Part shown: positions 1-8,423 of the stretch, piece after piece
Numbering within the stretch: position 1 is the stretch's first letter
Layout of the letters: the number at the start of each line of letters is the position of its first letter
From: Halicephalobus mephisto
Lineage: Eukaryota > Nematoda > Chromadorea > Rhabditida > Panagrolaimidae
Direction: 5' to 3'
NCBI GenBank assembly: GCA_009193035.1
Contig: SWDT01000584.1
Coordinates: 1 to 26,114 of the forward strand
DNA length: 26,114 nt
The notes under the pieces: model-generated
Database searches by the model: none
Told to the model about the DNA's origin: nothing
The model's input: only the letters and a program-made list of their open reading frames with translations
Program-made: the position numbers and the translations under genes

Positions 1-138
1 TAAGTTTAGTTTTCCGTTCAACAAAAAATTGACCTAAAATTCACAAATTCCTAAATTAGATTGACGCTTTCAAAGTTCAATTTTTAAAAACACCGCCAAA
101 TTCTCATAAAAACTTACAAAAAATTATTTTAAATTAAT
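1..138. repeat. Long direct repeat, left copy (cut by window edge)
   Basis: This AT-rich stretch recurs at 6669-6808 in the same orientation. From about base 32 on the two copies are almost identical, apart from single-base changes in A or T runs near the 3' end. The copies flank the whole 0.14-6.67 kb repeat-rich region. The left copy starts at base 1, so its true length is unknown. The right copy sits downstream of the 3' end of the aldo-keto reductase gene, so the sequence is probably local flanking DNA duplicated when the region between was inserted or rearranged. Confidence 0.85.
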
Positions 139-148
139 GTGGCAATAG

Positions 149-383
149 AGATCGGAGTTAAACCGGAAACGGCCTAGACAAAATGCCCAAAGCTCCGTCC
201 AGTCAGCCGACGTCTGTGAAGTGAGACTAAAGTGTTAGAGAGTCAGTCTTTTGAGAAAATCCAACTCCAACCTGATCCGAGTTTGATTTCGATCAAACGA
301 GGACCTTTCCTTTCTAGTTCTATGCTTATGTTAAGATAAACAGGCTTAATTGCTAACAGTAGGAATCAACAGTTTTCCGTCCA
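149..383 (+). repeat. 240-bp dispersed repeat, copy 1
   Basis: Bases 149-383 match 3851-4090 in direct orientation, with substitutions and small gaps. Both begin AGATCGGA, contain GGCCTAGACAAAATGCCCAA and end near ACAGTTTTCCG. A partial inverted copy lies at 3665-3840. No coding frame is visible. The repeat sits just inside the left direct repeat and again at the centre of the palindrome, so it may be a terminal or junction sequence of the element. Confidence 0.8.
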
Positions 384-1429
384 ATCACGAACATCTTATC
401 GAACCACCTATTTACTACAGAAATATGGGAGATATTTGAATCCTATATCAAATATTGGGAGCTTATATAGAATTATAGCAAATGAAAAACACGCAAAAAT
501 ATAAAAAAGTAAGAAATCAAAAACAGTGGCTGCTCTAAATCGTAAAATGAAAAATATGACAAGATAAGATGATCCTTGCCAAATAAAATCCATTAATTTT
601 TGCACTAAGGTAAAACATGTTGAAAACTAGTATGTTCGAATAATGTTGGTAAATAGATCCAGAAGGCCATTTATTCTTTATGTGCAAATCAAGATAATTG
701 TTTTTTCTGAAAATGAATCCTGATGCAATCAGTTTTAACATTACACGGATTAATAATTTGGTAGGTGCACAAATTGTGATTAATTTAAAAGTGGAAATCG
801 CAACGCTGGCATTAATGCGCATATTCGATACCTGATGCTTGTGCACATATAGAACTTTCACAAGCAAATGGAATAATAACAAGGTAGGAATTGTGAAATC
901 ACTTAAAGTGCACATTTATTTTGAAATTGTCAGAACAGTATGCATCGGACAGTTTGAAATTAGGGAAGACGAAGAAATACTAGTAATAGTTTTTCAGTTC
1001 CACTCATTGTTGTTGATTAAATACGTTGTCTGTGATATTCCCTCAAGGAAAATATTATGGATAAATACCACTTTTATTTGTATTTCATTTTCTAAGCAAG
1101 TTATATAAATTTACAAAATATATTAAAAGCATTCATGAAGGTAAAATGAGATCAGATGTGGCATCAACCGATTATCTCATTAGATGATGAATCTTGTGAA
1201 ACTAATCTATTAAAAAATCGTGCACTAACAATGTTCCTCAAGGGTTAACTAATGGACTTAGAAATAACTCAGAATCTACTGCCAGAAGTATATATCAGAA
1301 GTTTTTCCTAGCACGCCACATATTTTCCTAGAAATATTAAATTCAACAGGTGATCAAATGGAATAAATTTCATTATTTACCTTTACATGTATTTATTAAT
1401 CATTAGAAGCATTTTGATGATTAACAGAT
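384..1429. other. Stretch without a supported gene
   Basis: AT-rich DNA. Open frames exist on both strands (535-915 minus, 839-1108 plus), but they overlap, show no recognisable domain, and have no splice or codon pattern that favours one of them. No RNA gene was recognised. Confidence 0.5.
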
Positions 1430-1725
1430 AGTAGTATATAATGGGCGTTTCTGGCTCACCTGAAATTCCCCCCACCACCCGTCGAAACCGTCGCTTAATA
1501 TTTAGGGCACAAGCTGTTAAAAAAATCTAATTTTACAAAAATACTTATAAAATCGTTGTTCAAAATCTCCGTCCCCAAACCTGGCTCACCTGAAATTCCC
1601 TAGTTGCCCGCTAAACCACAACTGATAAAATAAGGTATAAATTGATAAAAAGTTACCTTATTTAGCAATAATGCAATCCAAAATCGCCCGTTCATTTTTG
1701 ATGGGCTCCCCCAATTCATAAAAAG
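1430..1725 (+). repeat. Outer inverted repeat, left arm
   Basis: The left end, with GTAGTATATAATGGGCGTTT and CTGGCTCACCTGAAATTCCC, matches the reverse complement of 6390-6440. The CCATCAAAAAatg stretch near 6260 corresponds in inverted orientation to the TTTTTGATGGG near 1695. The core CTGGCTCACCTGAAATTCCC occurs again in direct orientation at about 1581-1602. The left arm is longer than the right, so there has been an internal insertion or deletion. Together the arms bound the two protease genes. Confidence 0.75.
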
Positions 1726-1813
1726 CAAAAGTATATCTAGATCAAATTAGCAATGAAATTTATCACTAATATAGAGATTAGTGGAACAATACCGATGAAA
1801 ATAATAGAAGAGA

Positions 1814-2992
1814 TCATTCATCCCACTCAACGTCATCTTCCGGCGGCAGAAACTCCTAAAAGTCAGGAATTAATTTAACAGTGCTTCAAGTAAATCTTAC
1901 CACAATGTATCCATGGATTTTATTGATCGAATAATTCCACATCGTCCACCAGATGCAGGTGATGCCGGTCGACCATTGTTGTCTTTTGTATGAGGAACCT
2001 TTTCAGTTTCAACCTGCATTCCAATCAAACGTCCGTCTTCGCTCCAGCAACTTCCACCACTGTCGCCTTTAAAGGAGCCACTCGAGCCAGATAACGCATT
2101 CGTGAGGTTATATCACTTGCAATAATTCCTGCCGAAAACGATATGTGAGTAGTCCCTTCATATTTAATCGAGTAGCCCATCTGAAGCATCTCAGTTTAGA
2201 TAAAAAATCAAAGTAATATATGCAAACACTGTAAATGTAATAGTTAAACCCACCATAATATATTTCATCCCCTTCTTCGGTTCAACGGCTTCCAACAACA
2301 GATTCCTATCGCAGAGTTCGGCGGTATCGGACTGAAGCACAATCAAATCCAGAATCTCATTTATCAGAACTACGCGAGTGACAACATTATTTCCTGATTC
2401 TGATACGACAGTAGTTTGACAATATCACCATTCACCAGATTCTTGTTTTCACCATGACGAAAGGTTATCGCCAAATTATTGGTCACTGGGATAGCCGACC
2501 TCTTCATATTGTCCTCCTTCACATAAAACCAAGCATATGGACTTATTCGAGAAATCAAATCGCCATCCACAGGCAGCGGTTCAAACTCTAGATCTATTCT
2601 TTGCCTTTTTCGAGTTGTGGGGCCTAAAAATAAAAATTAAATGTACTCACTCCTTAGTGAATTTCAAACCCTCAATATCAGCAGAAGTTGATGGCCGCGA
2701 AGGCGCTTTATTCGATTCAACGAAAAACTCCATAGTTGGCCAAGCCTCCGGAAGCAAAAACTCAGTATCCTCTCTATTCATCCTTAATCTATTTAAATAC
2801 AATCAAAAATAAGTTTTAAAATTGAACTTACCCACACACTATCTTCTTTCCATCGGACACATAAAACAATCGAATAATTGCATCATCAGCGAGAAGAAAA
2901 GCGGATTTAACAGAACTTTTGGTGACAAAATTATCGAATACAGCTAAATTCAATTCCTCATCTAACATCTTCAGTTTGATCGTGCCCTTCAT
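1814..2992 (-). pseudogene. Trypsin-like serine protease paralogue, frame-broken
   Basis: This is a diverged, inverted relative of the intact protease at 4777-6054. Proposed coding blocks run from an ATG at 2992 (open back to a TTTTTAG acceptor at 3011), through about 2645-2777 and 2281-2608, to 1814-2200. Blocks matching the intact gene include an N-terminal domain ending with an LFYVSDGKKI segment, a Ser/Pro linker, the His motif TFRHGE, the Asp motif ILDLIVLQSD and the Ser motif GDSGGSCW. The frame must change by one base near 2407, near 2103, near 1925 and possibly at the intron near 2640, with no splice sites to explain it. The last exon reads to an acidic tail, LPPEDDVEWDE, before a TGA at 1814-1816. 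All three triad residues survive, so inactivation is recent or some breaks are sequence errors. Confidence 0.7.
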
Positions 2993-3145
2993 TCTCACAA
3001 ATCGATACTGTCTAAAAACAATGAATTAAATGAAAAGAATAAAAATGAGAGAAATGCATATTCACCTATGCAAAAAAGCAAATCATAAATATGTCTTTTA
3101 CATGAATTTGATGCAATATTTATACTCATGCACTTGTCGTACAAG

Positions 3146-3289
3146 TTAATAGCAAGAAGCAGCAAAAACCAATATAAGATCCATGCACAAAATCAAACCA
3201 AAATTTGCAAACATTTGGCTTGAATAAGCAAAAAGCACGCAAAAAATGCTGAAAGTTAACACAACGCCAAGAACGAAGAAACGCGCCAT
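3146..3289 (-). CDS. Short hydrophobic ORF upstream of the protease relic
   Basis: A 47-codon frame starting MARFFVLGVVLTFSIF has a basic residue followed by a long hydrophobic run, like a signal peptide or membrane anchor, and a second hydrophobic stretch near its end. A short ORF with a similar core lies at the mirror position in the other arm (4579-4671). It could be a small membrane peptide, a signal-peptide exon for the protease, or only duplicated non-coding DNA that happens to stay open. No convincing donor joins it to the protease. Confidence 0.25.
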   Translation of the reverse strand: MARFFVLGVVLTFSIFCVLFAYSSQMFANFGLILCMDLILVFAASCY

Positions 3290-3334
3290 TTTGGATGTGT
3301 TTAAAAAAGTGCATATGTTTTCTAACTGCTAGTT

Positions 3335-3626
3335 TCAAATCTTATAGTGTCCATGAGCTAATGTGTTTATTTTATTCTTACAAATATATCTTTTAAACTC
3401 TTCTTTATCATCTTCATTCAAAACAACTTTGTTTCAGAGTATAAATCTGGTGCTTCTTTGCTTGAATCATGAATTGCTCTTTTCGAGTAACCTTCCCTTC
3501 CAATAGACATCCTTTAAAGTCATTCAATTTCAATGTTTTGGTTACATTCTTCTTAACTCCTTTTGACTTATTCTTCTCTTCACCTTCAACGCTGAACGCA
3601 TATTGTTTTGATTTTAAAAATGCAAT
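3335..3626 (-). pseudogene. Family B DNA polymerase C-terminal fragment, left arm
   Basis: The reverse complement closely matches 4285-4551. It includes the KGVKKN block and the conserved end TLAHGHYKI before a stop at 3335-3337. Compared with the right copy it lacks about 120 bp at the 5' side and has a small deletion near 3430 that breaks the frame, but it keeps about five codons that the right copy has lost. Each copy therefore carries a different lesion, and neither encodes more than the extreme C-terminal part of a polymerase. The polymerase catalytic motifs are not present. Confidence 0.75.
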
Positions 3627-3840
3627 ATTAAAGGTGTGGTGAAGGTTGGATGTCGGTGGTGTGACATCTTGGGAGCTTCTTGATTAGGCGAAAAAACTGT
3701 TGGTTCCTACCATTAGCAATTTGAAGTATGTTTATCTTAACATAAACAGAACAAGAGAAGAAAGGTCCTTATTTAATCGAAGTCAAACTGGGATCAGGTT
3801 GGAGTTAGATTTTCTCAAAGACTGGCTTTCTAACACTTTT
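3338..3840 (-). repeat. Inner inverted repeat, left arm
   Basis: The reverse complement aligns with 3931-4555 on the plus strand. It covers part of the 240-bp repeat, the GCTCCCAAGATGTC junction and the polymerase fragment. The arms are separated by about 90 bp (3841-3930). By eye, identity is roughly 90% or more over the aligned parts, much higher than between the outer protease-bearing arms. A segment equal to about 4125-4280 is absent here. Confidence 0.85.
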
Positions 3841-3850
3841 GTAGGTACAA

Positions 3851-4090
3851 AGATCGGACTTAAACCGCAGACGGCCTAGACAAAATGCCCAAAGCTTCGT
3901 CCAGTCAGCCGACGCCTGTGAAGTGAGACTAAAGTGTTAGAGAGTCAATCTTTGAGGAACTCCAACTCTGATCTGATCCGAGTTTGACCTCGGTCAAACG
4001 AGGATCTTTCCTCTCTTTGTTCTAGGCTTATTTTAAGATAAACAAGCTTTAATTGCTAAATAGTAGGAACCAACAGTTTTCCGCCTGATC
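3851..4090 (+). repeat. 240-bp dispersed repeat, copy 2, at the palindrome centre
   Basis: Direct match to 149-383. The first 80 bp have no inverted partner and form the loop of the palindrome. The rest pairs with 3665-3840. It lies directly upstream of the right polymerase fragment. Confidence 0.8.
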
Positions 4091-4555
4091 AAGGAGCTCC
4101 CAAGATGTCTCTCCATTGACATCCACACAATTAACACTACAAAGATATGAGTGAAATCAAAGAATGGTTCGATTTTAGCGATTATCCAAAAGACCATCCA
4201 CTATATGATGAATCCAATAAGAAAGTGATTGGGAAGTTTAAGGATGAGTTGAATGGAAAAATCATGGAAAGAGTATTTCTAAAACCAAAGCAATATGCGT
4301 TCAGCGTTGAAGGTGAAGAGAAGAATAAGTCAAAAGGAGTTAAGAAGAATGTAACCAAAACATTGAAATTGAATGACTTTAAAGGATGTCTATTGGAAGG
4401 GAAGGTTACTCGAAAAGAGCAATTCATGATTCAAGCAAAGAAGCACCAGATTTATACTCTGAAACAGAACAAAGACGATAAAGAGGAGTTTAAAAGATAT
4501 ATTTGTAACAATAAAATAAACACATTAGCTCATGGACACTATAAGATTTAAAACT
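3931..4555 (+). repeat. Inner inverted repeat, right arm
   Basis: Partner of 3338-3840. It holds the 3' part of the 240-bp repeat and the longer polymerase fragment. With the left arm it could form a long hairpin or cruciform. Confidence 0.85.
4135..4551 (+). pseudogene. Family B DNA polymerase C-terminal fragment (Polinton/Maverick-like)
   Basis: An open frame of 134 codons from ATG 4147 shows the late palm/thumb signature of protein-primed type B polymerases: YKDM, DYPKDHPLY, GKFKDELNG, a KGVKK block, and a C-terminal TLAHGHYKI ending at the stop. Coding similarity starts at the codons just before the ATG (HYKD) with an in-frame TAA ahead of them, so this is a 5'-truncated remnant and the ATG is an internal Met. 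The exonuclease domain and the catalytic Asp motifs are missing. The usual C-terminal spacing is shortened by about five codons relative to the left copy. A full protein would replicate Polinton/Maverick transposons or related linear plasmids or viruses. Assignment to Polinton rather than a relative is inferred from conserved wording and the nematode-like context. Confidence 0.8.
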
Positions 4556-4578
4556 AACCGGCTAAACAATAACAGGAA

Positions 4579-4671
4579 ATGTCTACACTAGCCAAATTTA
4601 TTTATACGCGCTTTTTCGTCTCTTTGGCATTATATGTCAGCGTTTGTTCATTGCATTTTTGCTTTGCATAA
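4579..4671 (+). CDS. Short hydrophobic ORF upstream of the intact protease
   Basis: A 30-codon frame whose core TRFFVSLALYVSVCSLHF resembles the ARFFVLGVVLTFSIFCV core of the short ORF at 3146-3289 in the opposite arm. It ends about 105 bp before the protease start. The DNA is homologous between arms, so conservation of the peptide has not been shown. It could be a leader or a small membrane peptide. Confidence 0.25.
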   Translation: MSTLAKFIYTRFFVSLALYVSVCSLHFCFA

Positions 4672-4776
4672 TGCTCGTTTTTTATTTTTATCTCATATTC
4701 ATATTTAAACATCTAAATAGTTTATCATGTTTATCATTATCTTTTAAATTGTATGATGAATTTACTTTTTCAGATA

Positions 4777-6054
4777 ATGGTTTCTGTTGCTGAAGTTGGA
4801 TCCGAATTGAAGATTCCTGTCCCAGTTGATAAAGACAATTCACTTTCTCTTAAGAGATTATATCGTTACTTCCCTGGAGCCGTTGGTCTATATTTCGAAG
4901 AGAATGGCATGGAGAAGATTCCAGTGGCGTATGTTTGTATTAATCTTAACTTTTACATTTAATAAATTTTCAGGTTTGATGAAACTGATACAAAGCTAAT
5001 TCCGCCTGATGGAGGATGGAATAACAAAGTGTTTTACGTCGTTCGGCCTAGTTCTCGTCCGCCGAAAGTTAGTCTTCCAGGATCTTCACTTGATACTCGC
5101 CCTGAATCGCCATATCCTGAAGGTAGGCAGACATGAATTTTAAGCCTACACAGGCTTGTAGTATTGCTATTTTGTATTTTATTAACACGTTTTTATTTAG
5201 TACCAAGATCTCTGATGCCCATGTCAAAATTGATTGATAAATGGATGTTTTTCGCTTGTGATAAAACAGAAAAATCGTTTGTTGTCTGCATCCACCCTCA
5301 GTACTTTGTTACGTTCCGACACGGAACCCATCTACAACTCCGCGTGGGCGATTCATTAACAATTTATAGGGCCAAGTCTGATTTCAACGAATCATTCACT
5401 GCATCAGTCGTGCAAATCAATGAAATGCTCGATTTTATTTTGCTGAAAAGTGACGAACATGTTGTTGAGGTAAAATTCAAGCAATTGACCATAAAATTTG
5501 TGTATTTTCAGAAGGGACCGTCATTAGCACATCCTGAAAAATCTGAATGCTTTCTTTTGGCGGGTTATGGAAACATGCACCAAAATCTCAGCTACTCATC
5601 TGGCGTCGTGCATGATGTTAAAGATTATTATTTTCATGGACAGAATAATAGTGTTAGTGGTCCGTTTATTTTGGGAACTGGTACTAGTTCTCCAAGCGAT
5701 TCAGGTAAGAATTATTGTTTGACTAATTTTTCATTTAATTTAAGGTGGCGCTTGTTGGAGTCCCCATGGACTTATTGGAATAAGCCTCGGTTGCACCACA
5801 ATGCCCACTGCTCCGCATCATTCAGCCATTTCGGATGCTGCCATTTTCAGCCCAAAGAATTATATAACACCGTCGGTTTTTTTAAGCCAGGCCTTACAGG
5901 TATTTAATTTATAACTACCTCAGTCATATAAATATTTTAGATTGAAATCGCTAAAGAACGAAGCAAAAGTTCGACGCCATCACCGCCGAAGAAGAGACCC
6001 TGTCACGTAGTCACCATTGAAGGGATTGGTACTGGAGAATTAACCTGTGACTAA
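4777..6054 (+). CDS. Trypsin-like serine protease with N-terminal beta-rich domain
   Basis: Six exons (4777-4928, 4974-5122, 5201-5469, 5512-5704, 5745-5899, 5941-6054) join in frame to 343 aa. All introns are GT-AG, mostly 39-77 bp. The ATG at 4777 was chosen because a TTTTTCAG acceptor lies 3 bases upstream, suiting trans-splicing. Residues 1-75 form a diverse N-terminal domain, 80-105 a Ser/Pro-rich linker, and about 110-300 a chymotrypsin fold: His141 in TFRHG, Asp178 in LDFILLK, Ser254 in SDSGGACW split by an intron after the first Gly. The tail is basic and Ser/Pro-rich. There is no clear signal peptide in this model, so an intracellular protease is plausible. The spacing (37 and 76 residues) is shorter than in digestive trypsins. 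It may belong to a nematode-restricted protease family reported as Maverick cargo (recalled as WOSP). That assignment is inference. Confidence 0.8.
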
Positions 6055-6235
6055 GACTGTGTTGTATAGTGGTGCCTTTATTATATAAAATAATTATAGA
6101 TGTTTCCATAAGTTGCTCGTTTTATTGTTGTAAGTGTGGCAGAATGGTTTAAAGAGTGTTTCATGTGCTATTGTATAGTGTTATTGTTAAATTAGCGGCT
6201 TTTTTCATAACACTGAATATTAACATGTGGACTCG

Positions 6236-6445
6236 ACAAGAGGTGGGCCTTAATTGGAGAGTCCATCAAAAAATGTGAGGGGCGTTTCTGGCTCACCCCT
6301 ATTTTTCTTCCAATGTGATTTTTCATGGAATTATTGTAAAATTATGATTTTTTATCAAATTGTACCCTATTTAATGAATTGTAGTTTCGGAAGGTGGTGG
6401 GGTGAATTTCAGGTGAACCAGAAACGCCATTTATATACTACTATC
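6236..6445 (-). repeat. Outer inverted repeat, right arm; also a small fold-back
   Basis: The reverse complement matches the left arm at 1430-1725. Within it, GGCGTTTCTGGCTCACC at about 6278-6295 pairs with GGTGAACCAGAAACGCC at about 6412-6428, giving a fold-back of about 150 bp like a MITE. It starts about 180 bp after the protease stop. Confidence 0.75.
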
Positions 6446-6668
6446 GAAAAAACCTATAATAATTTTAAAATTAATTATCTACTTCTTTGACCCATCTTTC
6501 CAGTTGGTGACGTGCGCAGGGGGTAGTTCGGCTTGGGATCAGAGCTTGTTTCGTAAGATGTAATCTATGTAGTAATAAATCTTAACATATAACAACCGAT
6601 AATGTCATTCATAGCCTGCAGTATTCCACGTTCCTTGATATTCAGATTATCTCTTCAAGTTTTCTCTT
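6446..6668. other. Spacer between palindrome and right direct repeat
   Basis: No gene, RNA or repeat was recognised in this short segment. Confidence 0.5.
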
Positions 6669-6808
6669 TTTAGTTTAGTTTTCCGTTCCAACAAAAATTA
6701 ACCTAAAATTCACAAATTCCTAAATTAGATTGACGCTTTCAAAGTTCAATTTTTAAAAACACCGCCAAATTCTCATAAAAACTTACAAAAAAATTATTTT
6801 TAAATTAA
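6669..6808. repeat. Long direct repeat, right copy
   Basis: Same orientation as 1-138 and nearly identical. The 6809-7180 stretch that follows has no recognisable feature beyond AT-rich DNA downstream of the aldo-keto reductase. Confidence 0.85.
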
Positions 6809-7180
6809 CAGTTTACCAAATATCTTTTCTGACATTTTTCTTCAGAAAATCTCCAAATACCAGCAATCCACTGACTACCTAATCTCATAGAAGATCTTTT
6901 AATACATTCTCAATGAAATACTCGACCACTAAAAAATAAATCCCAAATAAAAATAAAGCCATTTTACTCTAACGAATCCTATGTTGTTGACATCCTCAAA
7001 TTATACAGTAAAATCCCTGAAAAACACCAAAAAAGTTACGTTCCAGAACCTTAGATTCACTTTCACAAATTTCATTATTTCCAATTTTTTATAAATAATT
7101 CTAAACGGAAATCCTATTCTACAGTATCGTTACCCAGTCACCAAAGCTAAACCCATAACATTAAAATTAGGAATCCCATA

Positions 7181-8274
7181 TTACCAAGGAAAATGAGGAT
7201 GATTTGCGTCTCTCTTCTTCAAATCCACGAATCTCTTGTTTTTGTTCAGTTTAGATAGCTTCTTCATGTCAGATTCTCCCATAATCACTTCAAAAGCTCC
7301 GGCATTTTGTTCAATCCTTGATCTGTCGCACGATTTCGGAATTGTTCCGACTCCTTGATTCAACAGCCACCTCAATGCAACTTGGGAATTTTCCTAAAAT
7401 CCGAGATTCCAACAACTAAAACTAAAAATACAAAACTTGCTGCTTTATATTTTTTCGCAATTTCAGTAATTACCGGATCTTTGAAAACTGTTGGATCTTT
7501 CGGGGTTCTAAAAGGAGAAGTCTGGCTCGCCAGGGGACTAAAAGCAATCATGGCAATTCCCTCACTCGCACAGTATTCCTGCATCATCTTTTGGTCAAAA
7601 TAAACATGACACTCGACTTGAACAACTTGCGGAATAGGTCTTGCCATTCTTACAAGCCTCATAATTTGGCCGATTCCGAAATTGGAGACTCCGATATGTC
7701 TTGTTTTCCCTTCCATTCTCGCGACTTCTAGGGCCTTCCACGTATCTGCATAATCGACATCCGAGTATTTCATTTTCGTCTTCGCTTCATCCACAAAAGG
7801 AAACATTTCTCCTCCTTCTTCATAACCCATAGGCCAATGGATCAAGACTAAATCAAAGTAATCCAGTTTCATCTGCTTCAAGGAGTCATCTATCGACTTC
7901 AGTGCTGCTGGATAACTATGAAAAGTATTCCACACTTTCGTTGTAATCCAGAGGTCTTCTCTCTTCACCAACCCATCAGCTATAGCCCCATGGATAGCTT
8001 CGGCGACTTCTTCTTGATTCAAGTAAGCTTGCGCACAGTCTATATGTCGATAACCAATCTCAATGGCGGCTCTTACTGCTGCTCCGACCTCTCCTGGTTT
8101 GGCATTCCAGGTACCCAGTCCGAAAACAGGAATAGCGTCGGTGGAGTCCAGCAACGGAAGGGCGTGGTCGAAGGAAAGTGCAACTTCATTCAGAGGTGTA
8201 TCCGGGATCGGCACGGCCTTCTGATTCTTCCTCAGACAGAATCTCGGAGTTGGTACCGGACCAGTCAAAGCCAT
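7181..8274 (-). CDS. Aldo-keto reductase
   Basis: Two exons (8274-7432 and 7393-7181) encode 351 aa. The 38-bp intron starts GTATTT after ...AASF and ends GATTTTAG. The ATG at 8274 follows a TCTCTTTAG acceptor by two bases; the frame stays open further upstream, but that part is hydrophobic and unlike the family. Family landmarks: GLGTW near residue 53; Asp in YRHID, Tyr in CAQAY, Lys in WITTK and His in VLIHWP form the catalytic D-Y-K-H set; GVSNFG; IAFSPL in the barrel; and IPKS near the C-terminus for NADPH binding. These enzymes reduce aldehydes and ketones with NADPH in the cytosol. An N-terminal extension of about 40 residues precedes the barrel. The substrate cannot be told. It lies 150 bp downstream of the MARCH gene on the same strand. 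Confidence 0.93.
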
Positions 8275-8423
8275 TTCTAAAGAGACAATCAAGAAATAAT
8301 CAATCAAAAAGATATCAATGGCCATGAGACCAGTTGTTCCTTTTTCGAAAAATCCGAAAAGGCCATGCATACATTGAACCCAAATTAATACTCTATAAAT
8401 TATGTACACTTTCGAACCGGCAT
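8275..8423 (-). promoter_or_regulatory. Operon-like intergenic spacer
   Basis: 149 bp separate the MARCH-type stop codon from the aldo-keto reductase start. The 3' end is a TCTCTTTAG splice acceptor right before the downstream ATG. Spacing of this order with an acceptor at the downstream gene is typical of nematode operons resolved by SL2-type trans-splicing. No perfect AATAAA was seen. Inference only. Confidence 0.4.

Noticed and set aside
535..1108. Overlapping open frames on both strands, 126 and 89 codons
   Set aside because: They cover each other, are low-complexity hydrophobic translations of AT-rich DNA, and show no domain or splice pattern.
4182..4427. Minus-strand frame of 81 codons opposite the polymerase fragment
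   Set aside because: It is the antisense of a recognisable polymerase coding frame.
8275..8409. Longer N-terminus for the aldo-keto reductase, open to an ATG at 8409
   Set aside because: The extension is hydrophobic, unlike the family, and ends at a TCTCTTTAG acceptor two bases before the ATG at 8274, so it reads intergenic sequence.
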